Positions 1-7,519 of a DNA stretch of 64,000 bases are shown here, in pieces. The stretch comes from Herbidospora mongoliensis (GTDB lineage: Bacteria; Actinomycetota; Actinomycetes; Streptosporangiales; Streptosporangiaceae), in assembly GCF_001570545.1 (NCBI RefSeq), contig NZ_BBXD01000029.1, positions 1 to 64,000 of the forward strand, written 5' to 3'. How positions within the stretch are numbered: position 1 is the first letter of the stretch; the number at the start of each line of letters is the position of its first letter. The notes below the pieces were generated by a model that saw nothing but the letters and a program-made list of their open reading frames with translations, was not told where the DNA came from and did no database searches. A program made the translations under genes and the position numbers.

Positions 1-359
1 GGGTCACACATGGCCAGGGGCGGGACGCCGTGGCGGCGCAGGATCCGGGTGATGGTCCGGGCCGGCACCCCGGTGGCGGCCGCGAGACGATCAGGTCCGG
101 CCCGCAGCTCGGCACGCGCGGCCAGCACGCGCTGCTCGGTGGCGGGCGGGGTGCGGCGGGGGCTGGTGCGCGGGCCGCTGCGCCGCTCATGCAGTCCCGG
201 CCAGCCTTCCTGCTGGTAGCGGCGGACCCACCGGTGTCCGCATTGGCGTGAGACGCCCAGTTCGGCGGCCACGTGCGCGACCGGGCGGCCGTCGAACACG
301 ACACGGCGAACCAGCAGGCATCTGCCGTGAAATGTCAGCCGGGCGTTAGCGTGACCCAT
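1..359 (-). CDS. IS481-family transposase, N-terminal part (runs off the window)
   Basis: The minus-strand reading frame opens with ATG at 359 and is still open at base 1, giving about 119 residues. It begins MGHANARLTFHGR and contains an N-terminal helix-turn-helix (VAHVAAELGVSRQCGHRWVRR, roughly residues 31-51) followed by WPGLHERRSGPR, the usual IS481/IS30-like DNA-binding part. The visible end (RRHGVPPLAMCD) is the linker just before the DDE integrase core, which must lie beyond the window. No frameshift or stop is seen in the visible part, so the element may be intact. Confidence 0.85.
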   Translation of the reverse strand, partial: MGHANARLTFHGRCLLVRRVVFDGRPVAHVAAELGVSRQCGHRWVRRYQQEGWPGLHERRSGPRTSPRRTPPATEQRVLAARAELRAGPDRLAAATGVPARTITRILRRHGVPPLAMCD

Positions 360-465
360 CAAGACCTCCGCGCGTGGGTGAAGCGACCAACTCCACTACG
401 CCCGGAGGTCTTCTTCATGATCAATCACCGATGGCCACGTGTCACCAAGATCTCGGCCAAGTACA
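1..465 (-). mobile_element. IS481-family insertion sequence, one end only
   Basis: Only the end that carries the 5' part of the transposase lies in the window. The outer end is placed at 465 because the minus strand there begins TGTACTTGGCCGAGATC, a TGT-type terminus as expected for IS481 relatives, and because the next six bases (466-471, GCTAGC) fit NCTAGN, the known target of IS481 itself. A 10-bp inverted repeat (361-370 with 403-412) lies between this end and the transposase start and could fold the leader. The partner terminal repeat and second target copy are outside the window, so the boundary is inferred. Confidence 0.7.
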
Positions 466-471
466 GCTAGC
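466..471. other. Probable IS481 target site (GCTAGC)
   Basis: The hexamer GCTAGC directly abuts the inferred IS end and fits NCTAGN. It includes the TAG stop codon of the neighbouring 58-aa gene on the minus strand. If the element duplicates six target bases on insertion, the stop codon would be retained in this copy, which explains why that gene looks complete. Confidence 0.5.
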
Positions 472-643
472 CGGTGATCTCGCCCTTGCGGTTGCAGCGG
501 GGGCAGATCCGGTAGCGGCCCTGGAGGAGGCCCGATTCGAGAGTGCCCTTGCCCGCACAGCGAGGGCACTTTCGGAGGGGGTTGCGGGACGCCGCGACGT
601 AGAGGATCAGGATCACGGCGAGGATGAACAGGACAGTGCCCAT
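467..643 (-). CDS. Small membrane-anchored zinc-ribbon protein, 58 aa
   Basis: This short protein starts MGTVLFILAVILILYVA, a single N-terminal membrane segment, and then has two CPRC-type knuckles (KCPRCAGKGT near residue 27 and ICPRCNRKGE near residue 47), the layout of a DnaJ-like or rubredoxin-like zinc ribbon. The ATG at 643 follows AAAGGGGAG at a 5-nt spacing, a strong ribosome binding site. The stop codon lies in the GCTAGC hexamer beside the insertion sequence. A zinc-binding role is inferred from the cysteines; the partner is unknown. Confidence 0.75.
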   Translation of the reverse strand: MGTVLFILAVILILYVAASRNPLRKCPRCAGKGTLESGLLQGRYRICPRCNRKGEITG

Positions 644-742
644 GGGACTCCCCTTTCAGGAGAGCTGCTGGACACTCAGCGTGCCGACGTGAGACGCATC
701 TGTGCACTGTCATTCCGGTGAGGACAGCACATAAATACCTTT

Positions 743-1372
743 TTAGTCGGCGATGTAACTCACGGAGTTCACGTAGTAGCCAGCCGCCTTGGTGCCGCGC
801 ACGTGCAGGAACATGGCGCCGCCCTCGTAGGAGTAGGCGCAGCTGTAGCCCTTCGGCTCCTTGGAGCAGCCCTGCCAGTGGTAGGGGACACCGTTCGGGT
901 CCCACTTGACCTTGAACAGGGTCTTGATGGCCCCGGCGGTGGCGATCTCGCGGGCGTTGTTCTTCTGGGTCAGCTTCCAGGTGGTGACGAAGCGCTGGGC
1001 CACCGTGGCGGGCTTGGTGATGTGCTGGGACATCCAGAAGCCGGTGACCTTGCCGTTCTTGACGAGCATGAGCATGCCGTTGAGGTCGCCCGGCACCTTC
1101 ACGCTCGTGTGCACGAATCGGCACGTTCCACCGGCCGTGCAGCCCGCGAACTTGTCGGGCGCGCGGAACTTGTACTTGAGCATCTTGGTGACGACCGCGG
1201 GGGTCGCGTACTTGCCCATGGTCGTCTTGTTCTTCTTCAGCCAGCCGTCGAAGAGCTTCTTCGCCACGGTGGAGTGAGCGGGTGCGGCCTGGGCCTGGGC
1301 GGCGGGCGCGGCGATCGTGAGGAGGGCGGTGGCGCTTAACGCCGCGCCGGCGAGCATTGATCTTGAGGACAT
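743..1372 (-). CDS. Secreted protein with internal duplication, unknown function
   Basis: The 209-aa product begins with a signal peptide (MSSRSMLAGAALSATALL, cleavage likely after AQAQA or AQA). The mature part appears to be two related halves: one runs from AKKLFDGWLKK to GFWMSQ, the other from AQRFVTTWKLTQ to AGYYVNSV. Each has a K-L/F-W helix, a K-F/V-K-W or Y-K-F-R strand, one Cys pair (FAGC..GTC and WQGC..SC) and a final hydrophobic strand. The ATG at 1372 is preferred over GTG at 1378 because AGGG sits 7 nt before the ATG. I do not recognise a named family. It is probably extracytoplasmic with two disulfides. Confidence 0.8.
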   Translation of the reverse strand: MSSRSMLAGAALSATALLTIAAPAAQAQAAPAHSTVAKKLFDGWLKKNKTTMGKYATPAVVTKMLKYKFRAPDKFAGCTAGGTCRFVHTSVKVPGDLNGMLMLVKNGKVTGFWMSQHITKPATVAQRFVTTWKLTQKNNAREIATAGAIKTLFKVKWDPNGVPYHWQGCSKEPKGYSCAYSYEGGAMFLHVRGTKAAGYYVNSVSYIAD

Positions 1373-1438
1373 GGGCACACCCTAGAACCGCCCGCTTTAC
1401 ACCCGATAGCGGATGACTTGCCGGGGTAGTGCGAGGCG

Positions 1439-2395
1439 ATGGCGATCTATGGCTTTCACGCTTCCCATGAACAGGTTGCTCCCGGTGATCTTCTGGACGC
1501 CGTCCGCCTGGCCGACGAGGCCGGGTTCGCGATGGCGATGTGCTCCGACCACATCGCGCCCTGGAGCGCCCGGCAGGGCGAATCGGGGTTCGCATGGTCG
1601 TGGCTGGGGGCCGCGCTCCAGGCCACGACCCTGCGGTTCGGCGTGGTGAACGCGCCGGGCCAGCGCTACCACCCGGCGATCGTCGCGCAGGCCATCGGGA
1701 CGCTCGCGGCGATGTTCCCGGGCCGTTTCTGGGCCGCGCTCGGCTCAGGCGAGGCGTCGAACGAGCACGTCACCGGTGACCAATGGCCGCGCAAGGAGAT
1801 CCGCCAGCAGCGGCTGCGCGAGTGTGTGGACGTCATCAGGGCGCTCCTCGACGGCGAGGAGGTCAGCCACGACGGGCTCGTCAAGGTCGACCGGGCGAAG
1901 CTGTGGTCCCTGCCGGCCGAGCCGCCGAAGCTGATCGGCGCGGCGGTCAGCGTGGAGACCGCCCGGTGGGTCGCCGAGTGGGCCGACGGGCTGATCACCG
2001 TGAACAGTCCCCGCTCGAAAGAGGTCCTGGACGCCTACCGCGAGGCGGGCGGGCGGGGGCCGGCTGCCGTACAGGTGCATCTGAGCTGGGCGCCGAGCGA
2101 CGACGAGGCGCTGGCGATCGCGCACGACCAATGGAAGTCGAACGTGGTCGGGCCGCCCGGAAGCTGGGACTTCGACACCCCGGAGATGTTCGACAGCGTG
2201 GCCCGCTTCGTCACCCCCGACGAAGTGGCCAAATCGGTACTCGTCTCCTCCGACACCTCACAGCACACCGACTGGCTCCGGGGGTACGCCGAGGCCGGTT
2301 TCGACGAGGTTTATCTGCACCACGTGGGCCAGGAACAGACCCGGTTCATCGAGACGTTCGGCGCGAAAGTCCTGCCCGAGCTCACTACAGGTTGA
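1439..2395 (+). CDS. LLM-class flavin-dependent oxidoreductase (TIGR03885-like)
   Basis: The 318-aa protein has the bacterial-luciferase-like TIM barrel: MAIYGFHASHEQVAPGDLL at the N-terminus, DEAGFAMAMCSDHIAPW, then the substrate/cofactor region ALGSGEASNEHVTG. The HASHEQ opening and the GSGEA.NEHVTG segment match the subgroup annotated as TIGR03885, whose members are related to F420-dependent glucose-6-phosphate dehydrogenases but whose cofactor may be FMN. It is monocistronic, divergent from the secreted-protein gene upstream. The substrate cannot be told from sequence. The start is consistent with family length. Confidence 0.85.
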   Translation: MAIYGFHASHEQVAPGDLLDAVRLADEAGFAMAMCSDHIAPWSARQGESGFAWSWLGAALQATTLRFGVVNAPGQRYHPAIVAQAIGTLAAMFPGRFWAALGSGEASNEHVTGDQWPRKEIRQQRLRECVDVIRALLDGEEVSHDGLVKVDRAKLWSLPAEPPKLIGAAVSVETARWVAEWADGLITVNSPRSKEVLDAYREAGGRGPAAVQVHLSWAPSDDEALAIAHDQWKSNVVGPPGSWDFDTPEMFDSVARFVTPDEVAKSVLVSSDTSQHTDWLRGYAEAGFDEVYLHHVGQEQTRFIETFGAKVLPELTTG

Positions 2396-2466
2396 TCGCT
2401 CTGCAGTGGGCCAGTGATCGGTCAAGAAGTCCTCTGACCTGCGCGCGGATCATCGGGCGCGAACTC

Positions 2467-2491
2467 GTCAGCGATCTACGCTCGCGCTGAC
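2467..2491 (+). terminator. Possible terminator hairpin after the LLM oxidoreductase gene
   Basis: GTCAGCG (2467-2473) pairs with CGCTGAC (2485-2491) over an 11-nt loop and is followed by TTGTT. The hairpin lies between the oxidoreductase stop and the next gene. The stem is short, so this is a weak call. Confidence 0.35.
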
Positions 2492-2533
2492 TTGTTCGCA
2501 ACCCGGTGTTTCCAGGCGATGTGAGGATGACCA

Positions 2534-3067
2534 ATGCGGTTTCTCAAATATGTGATCGGCATGGCCATGGCACTGCTGATCGGTTCGGTCGCACCGGCTC
2601 AGGCAGCGGACACCATCGTGACCTTCACGATCACGGGTGGCGCCCTCACCATCAGCGCCCCGGCGAGCATCAACCTGGGCAACACCACCGCAGGGGCCAC
2701 CCTCCAGGGCACGATCGGCCCGGTCACGGTCACCGACCTGCGCGGCACGTTGCTCGGCACGTGGACGGCCAGCGTCTCCTCAACCAACTTCGTCACCGGT
2801 GGCGGCACCCCGAACGAGACGGTTCCGAAGGCCAGCGTCTCCTACGCCTCCGGCCCGGCCACCTCGAGCAGCGGCATCGGCGTCTTCGTGCCCGGTCAGC
2901 TGACCGTGCTGCTGGCCCAGCCGCTCGCCGCCTCGATCACCGCGTTCAGCGCGACCGCGCTGGTCGGCAACAACACCGTCACCTGGAACCCGACTCTCCA
3001 GGTGAACGTCCCGGCCGCTGCCGTCGCCGGTGTGTACACGGGGACGGTGACCCATTCGGTCGCGTAA
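2534..3067 (+). CDS. Secreted WxL-like surface protein 1
   Basis: The 177-aa protein has a clear signal peptide (MRFLKYVIGMAMALLIGSVAPAQA, cut near residue 24). The rest resembles the WxL domain of Gram-positive surface proteins: GALTISAPASINLGN, then GPVTVTDLRGTLLGTWTASV, and a C-terminal Ig-like end with VTWNPTLQV and AAVAGVYTGTVTHSVA. In firmicutes the WxL domain binds peptidoglycan non-covalently. The ATG is preceded by TGAGGATG. It is the first gene of a three-gene block with a DUF916-like protein and a second WxL-like protein; the two WxL-like proteins share the same THSVA terminus. Assignment to the family is by pattern, not a profile search. Confidence 0.8.
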   Translation: MRFLKYVIGMAMALLIGSVAPAQAADTIVTFTITGGALTISAPASINLGNTTAGATLQGTIGPVTVTDLRGTLLGTWTASVSSTNFVTGGGTPNETVPKASVSYASGPATSSSGIGVFVPGQLTVLLAQPLAASITAFSATALVGNNTVTWNPTLQVNVPAAAVAGVYTGTVTHSVA

Positions 3068-3104
3068 TCGCGCCGCTCTTCACCGGATCCTGATCGCGCC
3101 TCTT

Positions 3105-4058
3105 TTGGTCCTGCTTCCCGTCCTGGCCCTGACCGGCCAGGCGGTGGCGGAGCCGGAGGGGCAGATCGGGATCCGGCTGCTTGAGGCGCCAGAAGACAGA
3201 GCCGACGACCCGCGGGCGCGGGTGTACGTCGTCGACCACGTGAAGCCGGGGACCGTGATCCACCGGCGTTTCGCCGTGAACAACACCTCGCCGAAGTCGC
3301 AGACGCTGTGGCTCTACTCGGCCGGGGCGGAGATCAAGAAGAGAAAGTTCACGTTCTTCCCCGAACAGACCGGCAACGAGCTGTCGTCGTGGATCTCGTT
3401 CGGCCGGCCGGCGGTCACGCTGCCACCGGGCGGCCAGGAGATCGTCCAGGCCACCATCCGAGTGCCGCAGACCGCCTGGAAGGGCGAGCGGTACGCGGTC
3501 ATATGGGCCGAGGCTCGCGCGCCGGTGACCAAGGAACGGAACGTCCAGGTCAACAACCGGGTCGGCATCCGCGTCTACCTCAACGTCGGGACCGGCGGCG
3601 AACCGCCGACCGACTTCCACATCGACAAGATCTGGGCGAGCCGCGACCCCGCCGGAAAGCCCCGCCTGGAGGCGCAGATCACCAACACCGGTCTGCGGGC
3701 CGTCGACATGACCGGTGAGCTGCGGCTCTCCGCCGGACCCGGTGGCACCTCGGCGGGACCGTTCAAGGTGACGACAGGGGTGACTCTGGCGCCCAAGGAC
3801 GTGGGCACGGTCGAGGCGATCCTCGATCCCGCGCTTCCCGTGGGACCCTGGAGAGCGGATCTGGAACTGAAAAGCGGGCGGGTCACCCGATCCGCCGGCG
3901 GCACCGTGACGTTCCCGGTGAAGGCCAACGCGATGGCCGCCGTGGAACTGACCGGCCCCGGACTTCCCTCACTGCCCATCCTGCTCGCCGGAGCGTCGGC
4001 CCTGGCCGTGGCGGGCGGTGGCTACCTCATCTGGCGACGAGCCCGGAGGACTCCGTGA
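3105..4058 (+). CDS. DUF916-like WxL-interacting membrane-anchored protein
   Basis: The product of about 317 aa starts with a hydrophobic export segment (VLLPVLALTGQAVA). An N-terminal Ig-like region IGIRLLEAPEDRADDPRARVYVVDHVKPGT follows, then NELSSWISF, LPPGGQEIVQATIRVP and GERYAVIWAE, all hallmarks of the DUF916 (WxL-interacting) family. A second beta domain runs from about residue 165 to 270, and a C-terminal membrane helix (LPILLAGASALAVAGGGYLIW) ends in RRARR. It probably sits on the outer face of the membrane and holds the neighbouring WxL-like proteins. The TTG start at 3105 gives a signal peptide with no basic n-region, so translation may begin a few codons upstream, close to the previous stop. 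It overlaps the next gene by 4 nt (GTGA). Confidence 0.8.
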   Translation: MVLLPVLALTGQAVAEPEGQIGIRLLEAPEDRADDPRARVYVVDHVKPGTVIHRRFAVNNTSPKSQTLWLYSAGAEIKKRKFTFFPEQTGNELSSWISFGRPAVTLPPGGQEIVQATIRVPQTAWKGERYAVIWAEARAPVTKERNVQVNNRVGIRVYLNVGTGGEPPTDFHIDKIWASRDPAGKPRLEAQITNTGLRAVDMTGELRLSAGPGGTSAGPFKVTTGVTLAPKDVGTVEAILDPALPVGPWRADLELKSGRVTRSAGGTVTFPVKANAMAAVELTGPGLPSLPILLAGASALAVAGGGYLIWRRARRTP

Positions 4059-4771
4059 ATTTGCGCGTGACGGCGGTGCTGGTCGCCGCCGTCGTGACGG
4101 CCACCCCCGCCTGGGCGTCCGGCGATCCGGGGATACCCGAGATCGACGACGACCGGACCTACCTGGTCGAGCCCTCAGTACCACCGGAGGAGAGCGGAAC
4201 CTCGGGCGGCATCCTGGATGGCACACAGGAAAGCTCCGCCCAAGGAAGCCCGGAGTCGGAAGCGCTACGTGACGACGCCTCGCCCCCTCGAAAAAAGCCG
4301 AAAAAACCGGAAAAAGGCTCGTCGAAACGGCTGGCCAACGCCGGGCTGGCCGTCACCGCCCCCACATCCAGAGCCCTCGGCGCCACCACCATCGGCGGCC
4401 AGCTCTCGGCCCAGCTCGGCACGGTCACCGTGTCCGACACCCGCGGCCTGGGCGGCCTGCTGGGCTACACGGCCACGGTGAGCTCGACCGTCTTCACCAC
4501 CACGATCGGTGGCAACTCGTCGACGATCGCGAAAGCCAACATCTCCTACTGGTCGGGCCCGGCCACCTCCTTCTCGGGCGTCGGCGTATTCACCCCGGGA
4601 CAGGCCACGGCGGCGCTCGCGGTCGTCCTCACAGGGACGGCGACGGCGTTCACCGTGACGCTGGCGTTGGGAAACACCTCAGCCGCGTGGAATCCGACCG
4701 TAATTGTCAGAATTCCGTCATCGGCGGTAGCGGGTTCCTATTCGGGAACAATCACGCATTCGGTCGCGTGA
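4055..4771 (+). CDS. Secreted WxL-like surface protein 2 with charged linker
   Basis: The 238-aa product starts at GTG overlapping the previous stop. It has a signal peptide (MNLRVTAVLVAAVVTATPAWA) and an acidic Ser/Glu/Pro linker ending in a lysine patch (PRKKPKKPEKGSSKR, about residues 76-90). A C-terminal domain parallels WxL-like protein 1: QLGTVTVSDTRGLGGLLGYTATVSS, YWSGPATSFSGVGVF.PGQ, AAWNPTVIVRIPSSAVAGSYSGTITHSVA. The first Trp of the WxL motif is replaced by Tyr here. The basic linker could bind anionic wall polymers. It is translationally coupled to the DUF916-like gene, which argues that the three proteins act together at the cell surface. Confidence 0.8.
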   Translation: MNLRVTAVLVAAVVTATPAWASGDPGIPEIDDDRTYLVEPSVPPEESGTSGGILDGTQESSAQGSPESEALRDDASPPRKKPKKPEKGSSKRLANAGLAVTAPTSRALGATTIGGQLSAQLGTVTVSDTRGLGGLLGYTATVSSTVFTTTIGGNSSTIAKANISYWSGPATSFSGVGVFTPGQATAALAVVLTGTATAFTVTLALGNTSAAWNPTVIVRIPSSAVAGSYSGTITHSVA

Positions 4772-4818
4772 AAAAGATCAACGCTGCCGCAGGAGGCGGC
4801 AGGCCGACGGAAACCGAC

Positions 4819-4846
4819 AACGGGATGGAGGGGGAAGCATCCCGTT
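4819..4846. terminator. Hairpin between convergent WxL-like and roadblock genes
   Basis: AACGGGATG (4819-4827) pairs perfectly with CATCCCGTT (4838-4846) over a 10-nt loop. It lies between two convergent stop codons (4771 and 4862), so it could serve both strands. There is no uridine tract, as is common in actinomycetes. A smaller inverted repeat (CTGCCG..CGGCAG) lies just upstream. Confidence 0.55.
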
Positions 4847-4861
4847 AGGAAAAGTCGGTAA

Positions 4862-5227
4862 TTACAGGGTCATCTGCCGTTCGATGTTGCGCAGGTTGTG
4901 ACGGGCGAGCGCGAGGTTGGAGCGCTCGCGGTCGAGGACGAGGTAGAGGAACAGCTGGCCACCTGCGGTCTTGAGCAGGCGGATGATGTGGTACTGACCG
5001 CTCAGCGTGATCAGGATGTCCTCGATCTCGTCGTTGATGGCGAGGGAGGACATGGTGCGCAGTTTCGCCCGCACCACCTCGGTGTTTCCTGCAGCGGCGA
5101 CCTCAAGGTCGAGTCCCCGGCCACCACCGATCGTGCCGAGGCTCATGCCGCTGCCGTAGTCGACGAGCGCGGCGCCCGTCGCTCCGTCGATGGCCATGGC
5201 CTCTTTTAGTGCGGTTTCGATGTTCAT
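4862..5227 (-). CDS. Roadblock/LC7-domain protein A
   Basis: The 121-aa protein starts MNIETALKEAMAIDGATGAALVDYGSGMSLG and continues with the alternating helix-strand pattern of a single roadblock/LC7 domain (GNTEVVRAKLRTM, EDILITLSGQYHIIRLL, GQLFLYLVLDR). Bacterial proteins of this fold act as regulators or activators of MglA-type small GTPases, usually as dimers. The start at 5227 was chosen because longer extensions add no domain sequence. It is divergent from a DUF4388-like gene and a second roadblock gene. No small GTPase gene is present in the window. Confidence 0.85.
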   Translation of the reverse strand: MNIETALKEAMAIDGATGAALVDYGSGMSLGTIGGGRGLDLEVAAAGNTEVVRAKLRTMSSLAINDEIEDILITLSGQYHIIRLLKTAGGQLFLYLVLDRERSNLALARHNLRNIERQMTL

Positions 5228-5304
5228 GATGCTCAATCCAATGCTGTTGTGCTTGCAGGGACATAAGGTAACTCTTGCGGCCTCAGATAGTGAAGGGCAC
5301 AAAA

Positions 5305-6141
5305 GTGTCATCGCACCACCTCGTTCACCCCGCGGACGTCGAGTCCATGCTCCGTATGGGCGAGCCCATCAGCGGTTTCCATCTGCTCCGCGTGATGGGA
5401 AGTCCGGGCGGAATCATTCATGTCCGTGAGGGCCTGGTGATCTCCGCGACGACACCGGCGTCACCCGGTGCCGAATCCCTGCTGATCCGCTCGGGGCGGG
5501 TCAGCGAGGAAGCCTGGAACGAGGCGTACACCGCAGGAGCACCCCAGGACCGGCTGGCCGCGGAACTGGTCGACCGTGGCAGCGTGGGCGAGGCCGGGCT
5601 GCAGGTGGTCTGCCTGTCGGCGGTCTTCGACGCGGCCTTCGCGATGGCCCTGTTCGGCATCGAGGACAGCCAGCCCGAGGTGATCGGCCCCAACGACGTG
5701 CCGCCGCCTTTACCGGTCCGGCCCGGCATCCCCCGTGAGTGGCTGGCCCGCGAGACCACCCGTCGGCTGACGATCACCGACGAGTGGCGTGAGCTGGGCG
5801 TCACTCCGTTCATCCGCCCGACAGCGGTGCGGCCGATCACGCCGATGCAAATCGGCGCGGATCAGCTGCGCCACGACATCCTCGTCAAAGCCAACGGACG
5901 ACGGACACCCAGAGACATCGCCTTCGCCCTCGGGCAGGGCCTGTTCGTCGTGCTCAAGGAGATCTCCTCCCTGGTCAGTGAAGGGCTGCTGGCCATCGCC
6001 CCGCCTCCTCCGCCGCCGGTCGTCGAAGAGCACGTGGTGGTCGTCGAAGACGAGCGCAAGCCACCGAATCTGCCCCGCCGCCGACCCGGCACCAGCAGGA
6101 TCGCCAGACTGCTGGGCGCCGACCTCCGTAATGGCAAGTAA
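5305..6141 (+). CDS. DUF4388-like protein
   Basis: The 278-aa protein has an N-terminal region (MLRMGEPISGFHLLRVMGSPGGIIHVREGLVISATTP) resembling DUF4388/PatA-type N-terminal domains. An alpha-helical middle and a short winged-helix-like part follow (RHDILVKANGRRTPRDIAFALGQG, about residues 195-218). It ends with a proline run (PPPPPPVVEEH) and a basic tail (PNLPRRRPGTSRIARLL). The GTG at 5305 is preferred because AAGGG precedes it by about 8 nt; GTG at 5290 is possible. It lies 15 nt ahead of a roadblock gene, so the two are probably cotranscribed. In other bacteria such domains partner with roadblock proteins and small GTPases. The function here is inferred from context only. Confidence 0.7.
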   Translation: MSSHHLVHPADVESMLRMGEPISGFHLLRVMGSPGGIIHVREGLVISATTPASPGAESLLIRSGRVSEEAWNEAYTAGAPQDRLAAELVDRGSVGEAGLQVVCLSAVFDAAFAMALFGIEDSQPEVIGPNDVPPPLPVRPGIPREWLARETTRRLTITDEWRELGVTPFIRPTAVRPITPMQIGADQLRHDILVKANGRRTPRDIAFALGQGLFVVLKEISSLVSEGLLAIAPPPPPPVVEEHVVVVEDERKPPNLPRRRPGTSRIARLLGADLRNGK

Positions 6142-6156
6142 CGAAAGTCAAGAACC

Positions 6157-6537
6157 ATGTCACTGAGCGCCCTGAAGGCGGAACTGCAGTCCCTGCGCGA
6201 GCGCGTGACGGGAGTGATGGAGTCGGCCGTCGCCACGGTCGACGGCCTGGTCGTCGGCGCCGACACCGACACCGTCTCCCCCGAGACCGTGTCTGCCCTG
6301 GCGGCCGCCACACTCGGCCTCGGCAAACGTTTCGGGTACGAGGTAGGGCTCCATGAGCTGCGGGAAGTGGTCATCCGCTGCCGCGGCGGCTACATCGTCG
6401 TGTACGCGCTGGGCAACATCGCGCTGCTGGCGATCCTCGCCGACGAGGGGCTCGACGTGACCCGGCTGCACGTCGAATCACGGCCGACCGTCGAACGCTT
6501 GACGCACCTGCTCGCCAGCGAGCGGGCCCGAGCCTAG
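6157..6537 (+). CDS. Roadblock/LC7-domain protein B
   Basis: The 126-aa product has one roadblock/LC7 domain: SLRERVTGVMESAVATVDGLVVGADTDTVSPETV, then TLGLGKRFGYEVGLHELREVVIRCRGGYIVVYALG and ALLAILADEGLDVTRLH. It is a different subtype from roadblock protein A across the divergent promoter. It starts 15 nt after the DUF4388-like gene. The C-terminal helix (PTVERLTHLLASERARA) could form a dimer or target contact. The cognate GTPase must be encoded elsewhere. Confidence 0.85.
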   Translation: MSLSALKAELQSLRERVTGVMESAVATVDGLVVGADTDTVSPETVSALAAATLGLGKRFGYEVGLHELREVVIRCRGGYIVVYALGNIALLAILADEGLDVTRLHVESRPTVERLTHLLASERARA

Positions 6538-6583
6538 AAGCAGAACGCGGGGGGCCGCCGGCGCGTACGCGCCGGCGTCGGGG

Positions 6584-7474
6584 TCAGGCCGTTCGGCGCC
6601 GCGACAGGGCCACACCGGCCAGGCAGAGCGCGCCGCCGGCCAGGGCCAGCCAGGTCGGGGTCTCCCCCAGCAGCACCCAGGCCATCAGGATCACGATGGC
6701 CGGAACCACGTAAGTGGTGGCGCCCATCTTCCCCGCGGTGGTCCGCGCCAGGGCGTAGGCCCACGTCGTAAAAGCCAACGCTGTTGGGAAAATCCCCAGA
6801 TAAATCAGGTTCAGCGTGGCCGACAGCGGCGCTTCGGCCGCCTGGCTGACGAGCTGTCCGGCGAACGGCAGACACGTGACCATGCCGATGAGACAGCCGA
6901 AGGTGGTCACCTGGAGCGCCGAGGCGTGCCGTAGCGCCGGCTTCTGGACGATCGTCGCGATCGCCCACGTCACCGCGGCCACCACGCAGAGCGCCACACC
7001 GAGGATCGAGGCCCCGCCTCCCTCGGACATGGAGAAGCCGACGACCACGGCGCCGGCGAACGACACGGCCATGCCGATGAGCAGCCGACGCGGGAAGCCC
7101 TCTTTGAGGAACAGGCCCGACAGCACCGCGATGATGATCGGCCCGATGTTGACGACCATGGCGGCGGTCCCGGCGTCGACCTCCTGCTCGCCCCAGTTGA
7201 GGGCGATCATGTAGATCCCGAACCACAGGACGCCGGAGATCGCGATCCCCGGCCAGGCCGCACGCGGCGGCAGCCCCTCGCGGCGGATCAGCAGGATGAT
7301 CCCGAGGGCCAGCGTCCCGGCCAGCATCCGGCCCAGCGCGAGCGCTCCGGGGGAGTACGAGACGACGGCGTGCCGGATGGACACGAAGGCGGACGCCCAC
7401 AGCACCACGGTCACCCCGGCGGCGATGAGGGCACGACGGTCCACGCTCGTCACGTTTTGTTCCACGGTGGGCAC
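6584..7474 (-). CDS. EamA-family (DMT) transporter
   Basis: The 296-aa integral membrane protein has about ten hydrophobic segments arranged as two repeated EamA halves: ALIAAGVTVVLWASAFVSIR in the first and LGVALCVVAAVTWAIATIV in the second. The short loops have the drug/metabolite-transporter character (GEQEVDAGTAAMVVNIGPII; KMGATTYVVPAIVILMAW). The family exports or imports small metabolites, often amino acids or purines; the substrate is not predictable. It is divergent from the ArsR-SRPBCC pair and may share its control region. Confidence 0.85.
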   Translation of the reverse strand: MPTVEQNVTSVDRRALIAAGVTVVLWASAFVSIRHAVVSYSPGALALGRMLAGTLALGIILLIRREGLPPRAAWPGIAISGVLWFGIYMIALNWGEQEVDAGTAAMVVNIGPIIIAVLSGLFLKEGFPRRLLIGMAVSFAGAVVVGFSMSEGGGASILGVALCVVAAVTWAIATIVQKPALRHASALQVTTFGCLIGMVTCLPFAGQLVSQAAEAPLSATLNLIYLGIFPTALAFTTWAYALARTTAGKMGATTYVVPAIVILMAWVLLGETPTWLALAGGALCLAGVALSRRRTA

Positions 7475-7519
7475 TTTAGGGGGACACCCGCTCCCTACGC
7501 ATCACGGTTTCGCGACCCA

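Noticed and set aside
396-1595. Long minus-strand open frame of about 400 codons
   Set aside because: It overlaps the secreted-protein gene in another frame, has Arg/His-rich shadow composition typical of high-GC DNA, and no domain.
2506-3093. Plus-strand frame overlapping WxL-like protein 1
   Set aside because: It reads through the same DNA in a second frame with His/Arg-rich sequence and no signal peptide, while the 2534 frame has a signal peptide and domain.
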